Below, piece by piece: positions 24,254 to 31,645 of a stretch of DNA of 32,603 nt. The position numbers were made by a program, and so were the translations under genes. The stretch is from CAZADA01 sp964636945. Its GTDB lineage: Bacteria > Pseudomonadota > Alphaproteobacteria > Caulobacterales > Maricaulaceae. Where the stretch lies: the NCBI GenBank assembly GCA_964636945.1, contig CAZWVH010000033.1:1-32603 (forward strand), read 5' to 3'. The notes below the pieces were generated by a model. That model searched no databases. It worked only from the letters and a program-made list of their open reading frames with translations, and was not told the origin of the DNA. Numbering within the stretch: position 1 is the stretch's first letter; each line of letters starts with the position of its first letter.

Positions 24254-24361
24254 CTGGGGCCTCCTTAAAGGTTGCTCGCCTTCATATGGGAACATAGGAA
24301 CGGCAAAACGTCACGTGGCAATTTGAGTTTTTCTTGGAAAAATCAGCCAATCAGGTCAGCG

Positions 24362-24976
24362 ATGTCAGCCCATTCTCGCAAAATTATCGTCGGTGTTTCC
24401 GGGGCGTCAGGTTCGGTGTACGCCTTGCGCACACTTGATGCACTCATCGAGCTTGACGTTGAGCGACATCTGGTCGTGACCAAGCCGGCGCTACTCACCT
24501 TGGCCAGTGAAACGGATTTGTCGGTGAGTGATTTCGAGGCCCGTGCGACCCAGCGCTATAACCCACAAGATGTGGGGGCGACCATCGCATCTGGGTCGTT
24601 TCGCACCGATGGAATGATTATCACACCATGTTCGGTGCGCACCATGTCCGAGATCGCCACGGGCGTTACATCCAACTTGCTGACGCGCGCGGCGGATGTG
24701 TGCCTAAAAGAGCGTCGGCCTCTGGTGCTGGTTGTGCGCGAGACGCCATTGCATTTGGGGCATTTGCGCACCATGGCGGTACTGACAGAAATGGGCGCAA
24801 TCATTGCCCCGCCACTTCCGGCATTCTATGCCCGCCCATCCCGCATCGAAGATCTGGTTGACCAATCGGTGGGACGCGCGCTTGATCTGCTGGGCTTGAG
24901 CTGGAGCGCCACACGACGCTGGGGTGAAGGACTCCTAAAGCCCATAACGAATGAGGAGGGAAACGCCCATGACTGA
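24362..24976 (+). CDS. ubiX: Flavin prenyltransferase UbiX
   Basis: 204 residues. Flavoprotein (HFCD) fold with IIVGVSGASGSVYALRTLDA, the mid-chain MIITPCSVRTMSEIATGVTS, NLLTRAADVCLKERRPLVLV and RETPLHLGHLRTM, all diagnostic of UbiX. The enzyme prenylates reduced FMN with dimethylallyl phosphate to make the prFMN cofactor of UbiD-type decarboxylases, used in ubiquinone synthesis. ATG 24362 (MSAHSRKIIVGV) fits the family; the frame is open from 24272, but the first 30 residues lack family character. Its ribosome site is weak. Its end overlaps the start of the next gene by eight bases. No ubiD gene is in the window. Confidence 0.94.
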   Translation: MSAHSRKIIVGVSGASGSVYALRTLDALIELDVERHLVVTKPALLTLASETDLSVSDFEARATQRYNPQDVGATIASGSFRTDGMIITPCSVRTMSEIATGVTSNLLTRAADVCLKERRPLVLVVRETPLHLGHLRTMAVLTEMGAIIAPPLPAFYARPSRIEDLVDQSVGRALDLLGLSWSATRRWGEGLLKPITNEEGNAHD

Positions 24977-25745
24977 CACCCCGCACGACCATGATGGCGG
25001 CCTGTGGGCGTGGTCAGGGCGCATATATCAGCGCGAAGGCGTGAAGTCCGCCGCGCTGGCGTTTCAGGGCGCCGGCGGTGATGTGAACCTGGCGTTCTGG
25101 TGCGCCTGGTTGGCCGCGCGCGGGCGTGCGCCCAGCGCTGGAGCGGTCAAACACGCCGCCACCATTTCCGACTATATGCAGTCGTCTATCATGACTCCGC
25201 TTCGCTCGGCCCGCGACGCCATCAAGGAACCGCCGATATTCATCGATCATGAAGGGGCCGCTGATGCACGCAGCCAGCTCTTAGACATTGAGCTCGACAT
25301 TGAGCGGCTGCAACACCAGGCGCTCGCTGCCCTCGAGACTCAACCCCAATCGGATGGACCACCCAAGCAGCGCGCCATCGTCATGCTTCGTGAGTTGACC
25401 CACGCGGTCAATCCCTCCGCAAGCTCGAATGCTGACGCCGCAGGCGAACGGTTGCTCAACGCCATCTTCACCCAGGCATTGTATACACTCACACGGGTTT
25501 CACCCGCCAATTCCCACCATGACCACTATAGCGTTGTTGCGGAAACTCTGAATGAGGCCGCCTTGACGGCCAAATTGGCTGATCTGCGTGAGGAACACAG
25601 GGCGCTTGACGCTGCGGTGAAGGCGCTGAGCCAAGATAGCGCGGTGGACCAACTGAAAGTGGCGCGGCTCAAGCGGCGAAAGCTACAATTGAAGGATGAG
25701 ATCGCCGCGATTGAAGACCAGCTGCATCCCGACATTATCGCCTAA
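24969..25745 (+). CDS. TIGR02444 (DUF2390) domain fused to a C-terminal YdcH (DUF465) domain
   Basis: 258 residues. The N-terminal part (about 1-115) matches TIGR02444-type proteins: LWAWSGRIYQREGVKSAALA, FQGAGGDVNLAFWCAWLAAR, MTPLRSARDAIK. A middle helical region (about 115-190) carries no recognised domain. The C-terminal 65 residues are a YdcH-like coiled coil (LADLREEHRALDAAVKALSQ, then VARLKRRKLQLKDEIAAIED) like the stand-alone protein at 24083-24253. The ATG at 24969 has GAGGAGGG eight bases upstream and overlaps ubiX by eight bases, so translation is probably coupled. Function unknown for both domains; I think the fusion is genuine because the frame is continuous. Confidence 0.75.
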   Translation: MTDTPHDHDGGLWAWSGRIYQREGVKSAALAFQGAGGDVNLAFWCAWLAARGRAPSAGAVKHAATISDYMQSSIMTPLRSARDAIKEPPIFIDHEGAADARSQLLDIELDIERLQHQALAALETQPQSDGPPKQRAIVMLRELTHAVNPSASSNADAAGERLLNAIFTQALYTLTRVSPANSHHDHYSVVAETLNEAALTAKLADLREEHRALDAAVKALSQDSAVDQLKVARLKRRKLQLKDEIAAIEDQLHPDIIA

Positions 25746-25795
25746 CTGGCATTGCACAATCTTTCGCCATGAGTTGACCAAATCGCTCGGCCGAC

Positions 25796-25838
25796 TTGCC
25801 AGGGCTGCAAACGGCGCTAGCCTGCGCCTCTTCTAATC
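25796..25838 (+). promoter_or_regulatory. Candidate purE promoter with very short leader
   Basis: TTGCCA (25796-25801) and GCTAGCCT (25816-25823) resemble Caulobacter-type housekeeping -35 and -10 elements with 14 bases between the boxes as drawn. Transcription would begin about ten bases before the ATG at 25839, which lacks a Shine-Dalgarno sequence. By eye only. Confidence 0.4.
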
Positions 25839-26345
25839 ATGAAAGCCGACGTTATGACGCTTCACGCCCCTATCGTTGTGACCATGGGCTCTCGGTCTGA
25901 CTGGCCCACAATGAAGCACGCCGCCGCCATCTTAGAAGACGTGAGCGCCCCCTATGAAGCGCGCGTCATCTCGGCGCATCGCACGCCGGAGCGCCTGTAT
26001 GATTTCGCCAGAAACGCCGCCGATAACGGTGTGAAAGTGATTATTGCGGGCGCGGGCGGCGCAGCGCATTTGCCAGGCATGATTGCGGCCCTCACCCATT
26101 TGCCCGTGCTCGGCGTACCGGTGGAATCCAAATCACTGTCGGGCTGGGATAGCCTATTATCGATTGTCCAGATGCCGGGCGGCGTGCCGGTGGGCTCACT
26201 CGCCATCGGCGAGGCGGGCGCGAAGAATGCCGGCTTAATGGCGGCGTCTATCCTGGCGCTGTCAGACCACGCATTGGCTGAACGCCTCAAAGCCTGGCGA
26301 AAGGCGCAATCTGACGCCGTGCCGGAACGGCCAAGCGAGCAGTGA
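25839..26345 (+). CDS. purE: N5-carboxyaminoimidazole ribonucleotide mutase (PurE class I)
   Basis: 168 residues with the PurE class I motifs: VTMGSRSDWPTM (phosphate binding), RVISAHRTPERLYDFA, IIAGAGGAAHLPGMIAALTH, LPVLGVPVESKSLSGWDSLL and QMPGGVPVGSLAIG. It moves the carboxyl group of N5-CAIR to give CAIR in purine synthesis. The start is uncertain: ATG 25839 or ATG 25854, neither with a good ribosome site; the promoter-like sequence just upstream makes the first plausible as a near-leaderless start. purK begins one base after the stop. Confidence 0.95.
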   Translation: MKADVMTLHAPIVVTMGSRSDWPTMKHAAAILEDVSAPYEARVISAHRTPERLYDFARNAADNGVKVIIAGAGGAAHLPGMIAALTHLPVLGVPVESKSLSGWDSLLSIVQMPGGVPVGSLAIGEAGAKNAGLMAASILALSDHALAERLKAWRKAQSDAVPERPSEQ

Positions 26346-26346
26346 T

Positions 26347-27477
26347 ATGACCGGGCTTTCGCCAGGGGCGTCGATTGGAATCTTGGGCGGCGGCCAATTG
26401 GGCCGCATGCTGGCCATCGCCGCAGCGCGCCATGGTCTCGATGTCCATATTTACAGCGATGAAGGCGAAAGCCCGGCGGGCCGCGTATCGGTTTCAGAAA
26501 CTGTTGCGTCCTACATGGATTATGCCGCCGTGCGTCAATGGGCCGAACGCTGTGACGTGGTAACCTATGAGTTCGAAAACGTGGACCATGGCGCAGCCTT
26601 GGCCGCCGCCGAATATGCACCGGTTCGCCCCACGCCTGACGCCCTGCTTGTGGCGGGCGAACGTCTGCGCGAAAAGCAATTCGCCGAACAATGCGGCGCT
26701 CAGACCACGGCGTATGCGCCAGTGGATCAGGAAAGTGACCTGGGTAGCGCGCTTGAAACCGTCGGCTTGCCCGCCATCCTGAAAACACGCACTCAGGGTT
26801 ATGACGGCAAGGGCCAGGTGCGCGTGCGCTTGTCGCACGAACTGCCAAAAGCGTGGGCTGGGATCGGCGAAAAACCGGCTATCCTCGAGCGCCTCGTCAC
26901 GTTTGACCGGGAGCTCTCACTGATCGCTGCGCGCGGATTGGAGGGAGAGCTCTCGTTTTACGACTTGGTAGAAAACCGTCACGAGCATGGTGTGCTGCGT
27001 GAGACGACTGCGCCAGCACAGGCCGCTGAGCACCTCGCGGCCAAAGCACAAGACATCGCCGCGCACATGCTCGAGGCGCTCGGCTATGTGGGGGTGCTGG
27101 CGATCGAATTTTTTCAGGTTGGCGACGACTTGCTGGTCAATGAAATCGCACCGCGTGTGCACAATACCGGCCATTGGACCATTGAAGGTGCGAACTGTGA
27201 TCAGTTTGCCCAACACATCCGCGCCATCGCCGGTTGGCCATTAGGATCAACCCTATGCCGCGGTCGTTGGCGCATGCGTAATCTGTTGGGCGGGGAAATC
27301 AGAGAGCTTAACCATTATTGGGGAGACCCCAACGCCTTCGGCCACCACTATGGCAAGCGCGAGGTCGCACCAGGGCGCAAAATGGGTCACATCACGTTCC
27401 GCGAAAGCGACATAGAGGCCGGGCCGCGATCTTCAGCCCTGCGGATAGCGCAGGCGCGAGAGAATAGGCAGGACTGA
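26347..27477 (+). CDS. purK: N5-carboxyaminoimidazole ribonucleotide synthase (PurK)
   Basis: 376 residues, ATP-grasp fold: SIGILGGGQLGRMLAIAAAR at the N-terminus, VVTYEFENVD, ILKTRTQGYDGKGQVRV (ATP loop), ILERLVTFDRELSLIAARG, and VNEIAPRVHNTGHWTIEG (metal and substrate site). It makes N5-CAIR from AIR, bicarbonate and ATP, feeding PurE. The start lies one base after purE, so the genes are translationally coupled. Its last 45 bases overlap, antisense, the end of the COQ9 gene. Confidence 0.96.
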   Translation: MTGLSPGASIGILGGGQLGRMLAIAAARHGLDVHIYSDEGESPAGRVSVSETVASYMDYAAVRQWAERCDVVTYEFENVDHGAALAAAEYAPVRPTPDALLVAGERLREKQFAEQCGAQTTAYAPVDQESDLGSALETVGLPAILKTRTQGYDGKGQVRVRLSHELPKAWAGIGEKPAILERLVTFDRELSLIAARGLEGELSFYDLVENRHEHGVLRETTAPAQAAEHLAAKAQDIAAHMLEALGYVGVLAIEFFQVGDDLLVNEIAPRVHNTGHWTIEGANCDQFAQHIRAIAGWPLGSTLCRGRWRMRNLLGGEIRELNHYWGDPNAFGHHYGKREVAPGRKMGHITFRESDIEAGPRSSALRIAQARENRQD

Positions 27478-28110
27478 GGGCAAGCGCGCGGTGACTTTGC
27501 GCGCCTGCGCCTTTGCTTTCTCGAACTGCATCACTGCGGCGATACGCCGATCCAGTATTCGCCAGGGCGCGTCATCATCGGGCCCGTCGGCATTCAGCCA
27601 CGCTGCGGCTACTGAGGCAATGACGCCGGATAAAATCGCCCGCTTCGAATAGTAATTGCCGTCCGTGGATTGATCCCCAATTGCGCGCCAGATCCCATCG
27701 GCCGCCCTCCAGGTTATCGCTGCGGCCGTTGCCGCACCATCAGGAAACGCCAACCGTCCGGCGGCTCTGCGCGCCGCTTCGCGATGCCTCTCGCCAATGG
27801 CGTTCACACGCTCACGCACGCCAAGCGTCACCTTGTCCCGAATTTTCATGGCGGCCAGGTCAGCAGCCGCTAGCCGATCCGCCATCGTCTGGTCGCAGCG
27901 GTGCGCCCAGCCGTCAATCATGGCCACAACGCCGCCGGGATACAATAATTCCCCCGTGCCCACAGGCAAATCAGCATCGCGCTCCGCCAATTCGATCATG
28001 CGGTTGGTCCAGCCATCAAAGCCAGCCCGGGCGATCGCGGCATCCAACAACGCACCGGCCATGATTTCGGACTTGCTTGCTTGGCCCGCGTCTGCCATTC
28101 CCATCTCCAT
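27433..28110 (-). CDS. COQ9 family protein (ubiquinone biosynthesis)
   Basis: 225 residues, mostly helical, of the COQ9/TIGR02396 family, originally named for being transcribed divergently from rpsU, exactly the arrangement seen here. Visible motifs: AIARAGFDGWTNRMIELAER, LLYPGGVVAMIDGWAHRCDQ, VRERVNAIGERHREAARRAA, AITWRAADGIWRAIGDQSTD, NYYSKRAILSGVIASVAAAW. Eukaryotic COQ9 binds lipids and presents substrate to COQ7 hydroxylase. Starts at 28110, 28104 or 28098 are possible; GGAG lies six bases before the last. Its 3' end overlaps purK on the other strand. Confidence 0.93.
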   Translation of the reverse strand: MEMGMADAGQASKSEIMAGALLDAAIARAGFDGWTNRMIELAERDADLPVGTGELLYPGGVVAMIDGWAHRCDQTMADRLAAADLAAMKIRDKVTLGVRERVNAIGERHREAARRAAGRLAFPDGAATAAAITWRAADGIWRAIGDQSTDGNYYSKRAILSGVIASVAAAWLNADGPDDDAPWRILDRRIAAVMQFEKAKAQARKVTARLPSVLPILSRLRYPQG

Positions 28111-28210
28111 GGACTCACCGTCCTTTTACCATTACATAAGGTGTTTTAGGCGAAGTGTAGCACACTGCGTCCCGTTGGCGCGTTTGTGCATCAGTTAGGA
28201 GGACCAAGCC
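28111..28210. promoter_or_regulatory. Divergent COQ9-rpsU promoter region
   Basis: A 100-base region between two divergent genes. It holds the AGGAGGA ribosome site of rpsU at 28197-28203. A GCTACACTTC on the minus strand (around 28160) resembles a Caulobacter-type -10 for COQ9, without a good -35. Confidence 0.4.
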
Positions 28211-28435
28211 ATCGTTCAGATTTATGTGCGCGACAATAATGTCGACCAAGCTCTCAAGGCGCTGAAGAAGAAGATGCAGCGCGAGGGCACGTTCCGGGAG
28301 ATGAAACGCCGTAACCATTACGAAAAGCCCTCGGAGAAACGCGCCCGCCAAAAGGCGGAAGCTGTACGCCGCGCCCGCAAACTGGCGCGCAAACGCGCGC
28401 AGCGCGAAGGGCTTGTGACCAAGCGCGGGAAATAA
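28211..28435 (+). CDS. rpsU: 30S ribosomal protein S21, apparently initiated at an ATC codon
   Basis: 74 residues if read from ATC at 28211. The chain VQIYVRDNNVDQALKALKKK and the basic tail EKPSEKRARQKAEAVRRARK are unmistakable S21. Typical alphaproteobacterial S21 begins MVQIYVRDNN or close, so Met corresponds to the ATC. AGGAGG (28197-28202) is eight bases from that codon, an ideal distance. The only conventional in-frame start is GTG at 28226, 23 bases from the ribosome site and missing five conserved residues; a stop (TAG 28196) closes the frame upstream. S21 is needed for initiation on structured or Shine-Dalgarno-led messages. An ATG-to-ATC assembly error is the main alternative. Confidence 0.9.
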   Translation: MVQIYVRDNNVDQALKALKKKMQREGTFREMKRRNHYEKPSEKRARQKAEAVRRARKLARKRAQREGLVTKRGK

Positions 28436-28444
28436 TCCCGCGCT
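28422..28444 (+). terminator. Hairpin across the rpsU stop codon, possible terminator
   Basis: AGCGCGGGA and TCCCGCGCT form a perfect 9-base GC-rich stem with a five-base loop (28431-28435) that contains the TAA stop. There is no run of T afterwards, so it may be an mRNA-stabilising hairpin or an atypical terminator. Confidence 0.5.
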
Positions 28445-28532
28445 GCCGCGCGCGGACACGTCCGTGCACGTCTCGCTATTCTTGTTATGCCAATCCAGCA
28501 GTCCAACGCGGCGTGACTATCGGGGTGCTCGC

Positions 28533-30017
28533 TCAAGCATTTTTGCGTCTCCCGCCGCCAAACGCCCCTGCTAACGTTGATCGCAACGAGCCAATGCCGC
28601 CGCCCGCCACCAAGCCGTGGCGGAAAACCTTCGCCGACGCCCATAAGATGAGGCACACAGTGAGGATCATCAGCACCGTGGTGCCAATAATCTGATACAG
28701 CGGCGGATCAGCCGGCAATCGTCCCAACATGATGAATGGTGTGAACAGCGGCACCCAGGCTGCGATGTTCAACAACGGTGAGGTTGGGTTTGAGAATGAC
28801 ATGGCGATCACCAAGATGGGCAACATCAAGATGATCATCATCGGCGTCATCAGCGTTTGCGCTTCTTGGATGGTGTCGCACAAACTGCCGATCGACAGAT
28901 ATAGCGCGCCATACATGGCGTAACCCGCCACGAAATACGCGATGAACGGGATGATCAGACGGAAATCGGCGAACGACGCCAGCACCTGACCCATAAATTC
29001 CTGAATCTGTGGCGGCAAAACCGACGCCCCTACCGCCAGCCCACCAACCACAAACGTCATCCAAGACGCCAAGAAAGTGATTCCCACCAGGGCGACGCCC
29101 AACAGCTTACCCAACAAGATTGAGCGCACCGTCGTACTCGCCAGCAGCGAATCAAACACCTTGCTGGAGCGCTCTTCGATGGATGACGTCAGCAACATGT
29201 TGGCAACGCTGAAGATCACCACCCACAACAGATATCCAAGTCCAAGGCCGATAAAATACGGCGCCCGATCGCTCAACTGGACTTCCGCTTCGCCCGCCTC
29301 GCGTTCCGGGGTGAGCTCACGGACAGCGGGTCGCAACCGATTGATTTCCGCCACGCGTTGCGGGTCAATTCCGGCTTTGGCGAGTTCTTCTTGTCGGATC
29401 AATTCGCGCAGAGCATTCTCAATGGTGTTTCGGGCCGCGCCCTCGGTGATGGCCGAGCTCCAATAATCCACCGCAGGCCGATCCTCATCGTCGCGCGTGA
29501 TGAATGCCGCAGCATGAAGTTTCGCCCGTCCGCGCGGGCCATCCACAAGTTGCTCGCCCAACAGATAAGGCCTAAGCGCCTCGGGCGTCTCAGCCGGCGG
29601 ATCCACCAAAATCAAGTCCGGGGTCGGCGATACAAAGCCCTCGCGCAATGAGGCGTCAGCGCCAATGGCGTCAAAGGCGGCGGCATTCCCGTCATCACCG
29701 CGCGACCGCGCACGAACCAGCGCGCGTTTGGCGGTCTCCACGTCCTCCTGGCTCGCCTGGTCGCGCAGATATCGTTCCATCGCGGAGCTTAAGGCGTTGG
29801 TGTCACCCGCATTCACCGCAGCCTCGATCGCCAGCCGCGAAGCCGTATCGTCAGTGACAACCGCCACCAGCCGCCCCGGCTCCGTGCGACTATTGATGAC
29901 GCCGATGAGCGCTCCAACGCCAACCAACACTGGAAAGATCAAGATCGAAATCCAAAAGCCCCAAGTGGCGACATAACTGAGGTATTCGCGCCGGGCGATA
30001 ATCAGCGTCTGTCTCAT
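28533..30017 (-). CDS. ABC-2 type exporter permease (NatB-like)
   Basis: 494 residues. First membrane segment at about 20-40 (ATWGFWISILIFPVLVGVGA), a large soluble periplasmic-side domain of roughly 200 residues, then five or so further segments in the C-terminal half, the standard ABC2_membrane_3 layout. SSIEERSSKVFDSLLASTTV with RSILLGKLLGVALVG is the family's coupling-helix signature. Its start overlaps the stop of the ATPase gene by four bases (30014-30017). Relatives export sodium ions, drugs or lipids; substrate not inferable. A C-terminal tail rich in glycine and arginine (GGGIGSLRS to GGGRRKNA) follows the last segment. Confidence 0.9.
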   Translation of the reverse strand: MRQTLIIARREYLSYVATWGFWISILIFPVLVGVGALIGVINSRTEPGRLVAVVTDDTASRLAIEAAVNAGDTNALSSAMERYLRDQASQEDVETAKRALVRARSRGDDGNAAAFDAIGADASLREGFVSPTPDLILVDPPAETPEALRPYLLGEQLVDGPRGRAKLHAAAFITRDDEDRPAVDYWSSAITEGAARNTIENALRELIRQEELAKAGIDPQRVAEINRLRPAVRELTPEREAGEAEVQLSDRAPYFIGLGLGYLLWVVIFSVANMLLTSSIEERSSKVFDSLLASTTVRSILLGKLLGVALVGITFLASWMTFVVGGLAVGASVLPPQIQEFMGQVLASFADFRLIIPFIAYFVAGYAMYGALYLSIGSLCDTIQEAQTLMTPMMIILMLPILVIAMSFSNPTSPLLNIAAWVPLFTPFIMLGRLPADPPLYQIIGTTVLMILTVCLILWASAKVFRHGLVAGGGIGSLRSTLAGAFGGGRRKNA

Positions 30018-31000
30018 GGCGCCGCCTCCTCTTCGACTAAGGGTTCGGCGGCAAGCGGCATCCCCGCTTGCCCAACCAATTGGACAAACGCATCGTGCAG
30101 ATGGGGACGGGTGGGCTCAAATCCGCGCAACGCCACGCCGGCGTCCAGGCTTGCCTTGAGAACACTTTGCGAATCGGCGCCAGCGTCCAAGTCAACCAAC
30201 CACCTCATCCCAAGACTATCGGGGTCGGGAGCCCCCAATTGGTGAACGTGCACCGGCAGGCCGTTGAGGATTGCGGGCAAATCATCGCCAGTTCCCGTTT
30301 CCACCACCACTCGGCGCGGCACATGGCTCAACGCCTCGTCTACACTCCCATCAAACACCTTTCGGCCCTGGGCGATCAACACAATGCTATCGCAAAGGCG
30401 CTCGGCGTGCTCCATAACATGGGTGGAAAACACCACTGTCGCCCCACGATCCGCTTGTGCGCGGACTTGATCTTCCAAGGCTTTTTGATTGACCGGGTCG
30501 AGCCCAGAAAACGGTTCGTCCAAGATCACCAGCTCCGGTTCGTGAGCGATGGCGGACATGATCTGAACTTTCTGCGCCATGCCCTTCGACAAACCTTTGA
30601 CCTTTTTGCGCGCCGCATCCTCCAGACCGTACTCCTTCAACAACTCGAATGCGCGTTGACGAGCCTGACCCGAGGAAAGGCCGTTAAGCCGGGCAAAGAA
30701 TGCGATCGCCCGCCAGGCGGTCATTTTGCGGTAGAGCCCACGCTCTTCAGGTAAGAACCCAATGCGCGAGCGCGCTGGCCCTCCGGGCGGTTCATCAAAC
30801 ACGGAAATCGAACCGGCATCGGGTGCGATCAGTCCCAAGATCATGCGCAAAGTGGAGGTTTTGCCGGCGCCATTTGGCCCCAAAAATCCGCATATGGAGC
30901 CGCGCTTCACTGTGAAACTCACATTGTCCACTGCCGGCTTGCCGCCATAGGACTTGGATACGCCGTCAAGCCGTAAAACATCGTCGCCGGTGCTGGACAT
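30014..31000 (-). CDS. ABC transporter ATP-binding protein (NatA-like)
   Basis: 328 residues. Walker A GFLGPNGAGKTST, Q-loop FLPEERGLYRKMT (typical of NatA/CcmA-like exporters), signature LSKGMAQKVQ, Walker B LVILDEPFSGLDP, H-loop STHVMEHAERL, and a C-terminal DUF4162-type regulatory segment (about 230-310). The frame is open to 31177, but the ATG at 31000 has GAGGGG six bases upstream and begins the domain (MSSTGDDVLRLDGV). It pairs with the permease that overlaps its stop codon. Confidence 0.94.
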   Translation of the reverse strand: MSSTGDDVLRLDGVSKSYGGKPAVDNVSFTVKRGSICGFLGPNGAGKTSTLRMILGLIAPDAGSISVFDEPPGGPARSRIGFLPEERGLYRKMTAWRAIAFFARLNGLSSGQARQRAFELLKEYGLEDAARKKVKGLSKGMAQKVQIMSAIAHEPELVILDEPFSGLDPVNQKALEDQVRAQADRGATVVFSTHVMEHAERLCDSIVLIAQGRKVFDGSVDEALSHVPRRVVVETGTGDDLPAILNGLPVHVHQLGAPDPDSLGMRWLVDLDAGADSQSVLKASLDAGVALRGFEPTRPHLHDAFVQLVGQAGMPLAAEPLVEEEAAP

Positions 31001-31073
31001 GAGCCACCCCTCGTGTGGTCGGTCTCCTAGCTGAAAGCCTTTTGTATCTGCGATCAACCCCCAAAAAAATACG

Positions 31074-31574
31074 TCAAACGACGGATGTAAGATGCGGCGC
31101 GAACGCCAGAACAGCCGCCGAGGTGAGCGCGATGGTGGCGCCAAAAAATGCAATGGCGCGCAGAATGCTAACGCCATGCATCAGCGGAACCGTCTTGCCG
31201 ATCCCTCCAATAACTCCGGCGCCTTGATGATAGGATGCGCGCAGAGCGCTGCGCCGAAAGCTCCAATAGGCGAAGTCAAAGATCAAACTGACCATCGATA
31301 AAATAGCGGCTGCAAAAACCAGGACCAAATTAAATGCTGGCCCGCCCTCAACGCCGAAGGCAGCGGGTTCACCCGTTCCAGTCCGGTCCAACAACAAGCC
31401 CCAGCTGACCGCGAGCACTGCAGCCGCGAATATACGGACGCGATTGGATAGCGCCTCTTCAGTCTGAAACAATTGCTCAGCCACGGCGTATTGCGCACGC
31501 TCATGGCTATCTTGCATCCGATACTGCCGCTCTTGCATTTCGCGGCGAACCTGATCGAGACGTTCTGTACTCAT
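31074..31574 (-). CDS. Hypothetical membrane protein with N-terminal coiled coil
   Basis: 166 residues, not recognised. A charged helical N-terminus (RLDQVRREMQERQYRMQDSH, about 5-40) precedes three or four membrane segments: about 47-62 (VRIFAAAVLAVSWGLL), 80-102 (AFNLVLVFAAAILSMVSLIF) and 133-165 (SILRAIAFFGATIALTSAAV). It lies 73 bases upstream of the ABC ATPase on the same strand and could be cotranscribed. The ATG follows GGGGACAGG. The charged N-terminus suggests a cytoplasmic coiled-coil; function not inferable. Confidence 0.65.
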   Translation of the reverse strand: MSTERLDQVRREMQERQYRMQDSHERAQYAVAEQLFQTEEALSNRVRIFAAAVLAVSWGLLLDRTGTGEPAAFGVEGGPAFNLVLVFAAAILSMVSLIFDFAYWSFRRSALRASYHQGAGVIGGIGKTVPLMHGVSILRAIAFFGATIALTSAAVLAFAPHLTSVV

Positions 31575-31645
31575 GCCTGTCCCCGCTCCCAGAGTTGCCC
31601 CCGTCTTACGATCACTCTTGACCGGCCGGCAAGCGACGAGCTGTG

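Noticed and set aside
25952..26848. 298-codon minus-strand open frame antisense to purE and purK
   Set aside because: It lies wholly against two certain genes, is Arg/Pro/His-rich as expected of the shadow frame of GC-rich coding DNA, and has no family motif or ribosome site.
30068..30754. 228-codon plus-strand open frame antisense to the ABC ATPase gene
   Set aside because: Mirror frame of a certain ATPase; no domain recognised.
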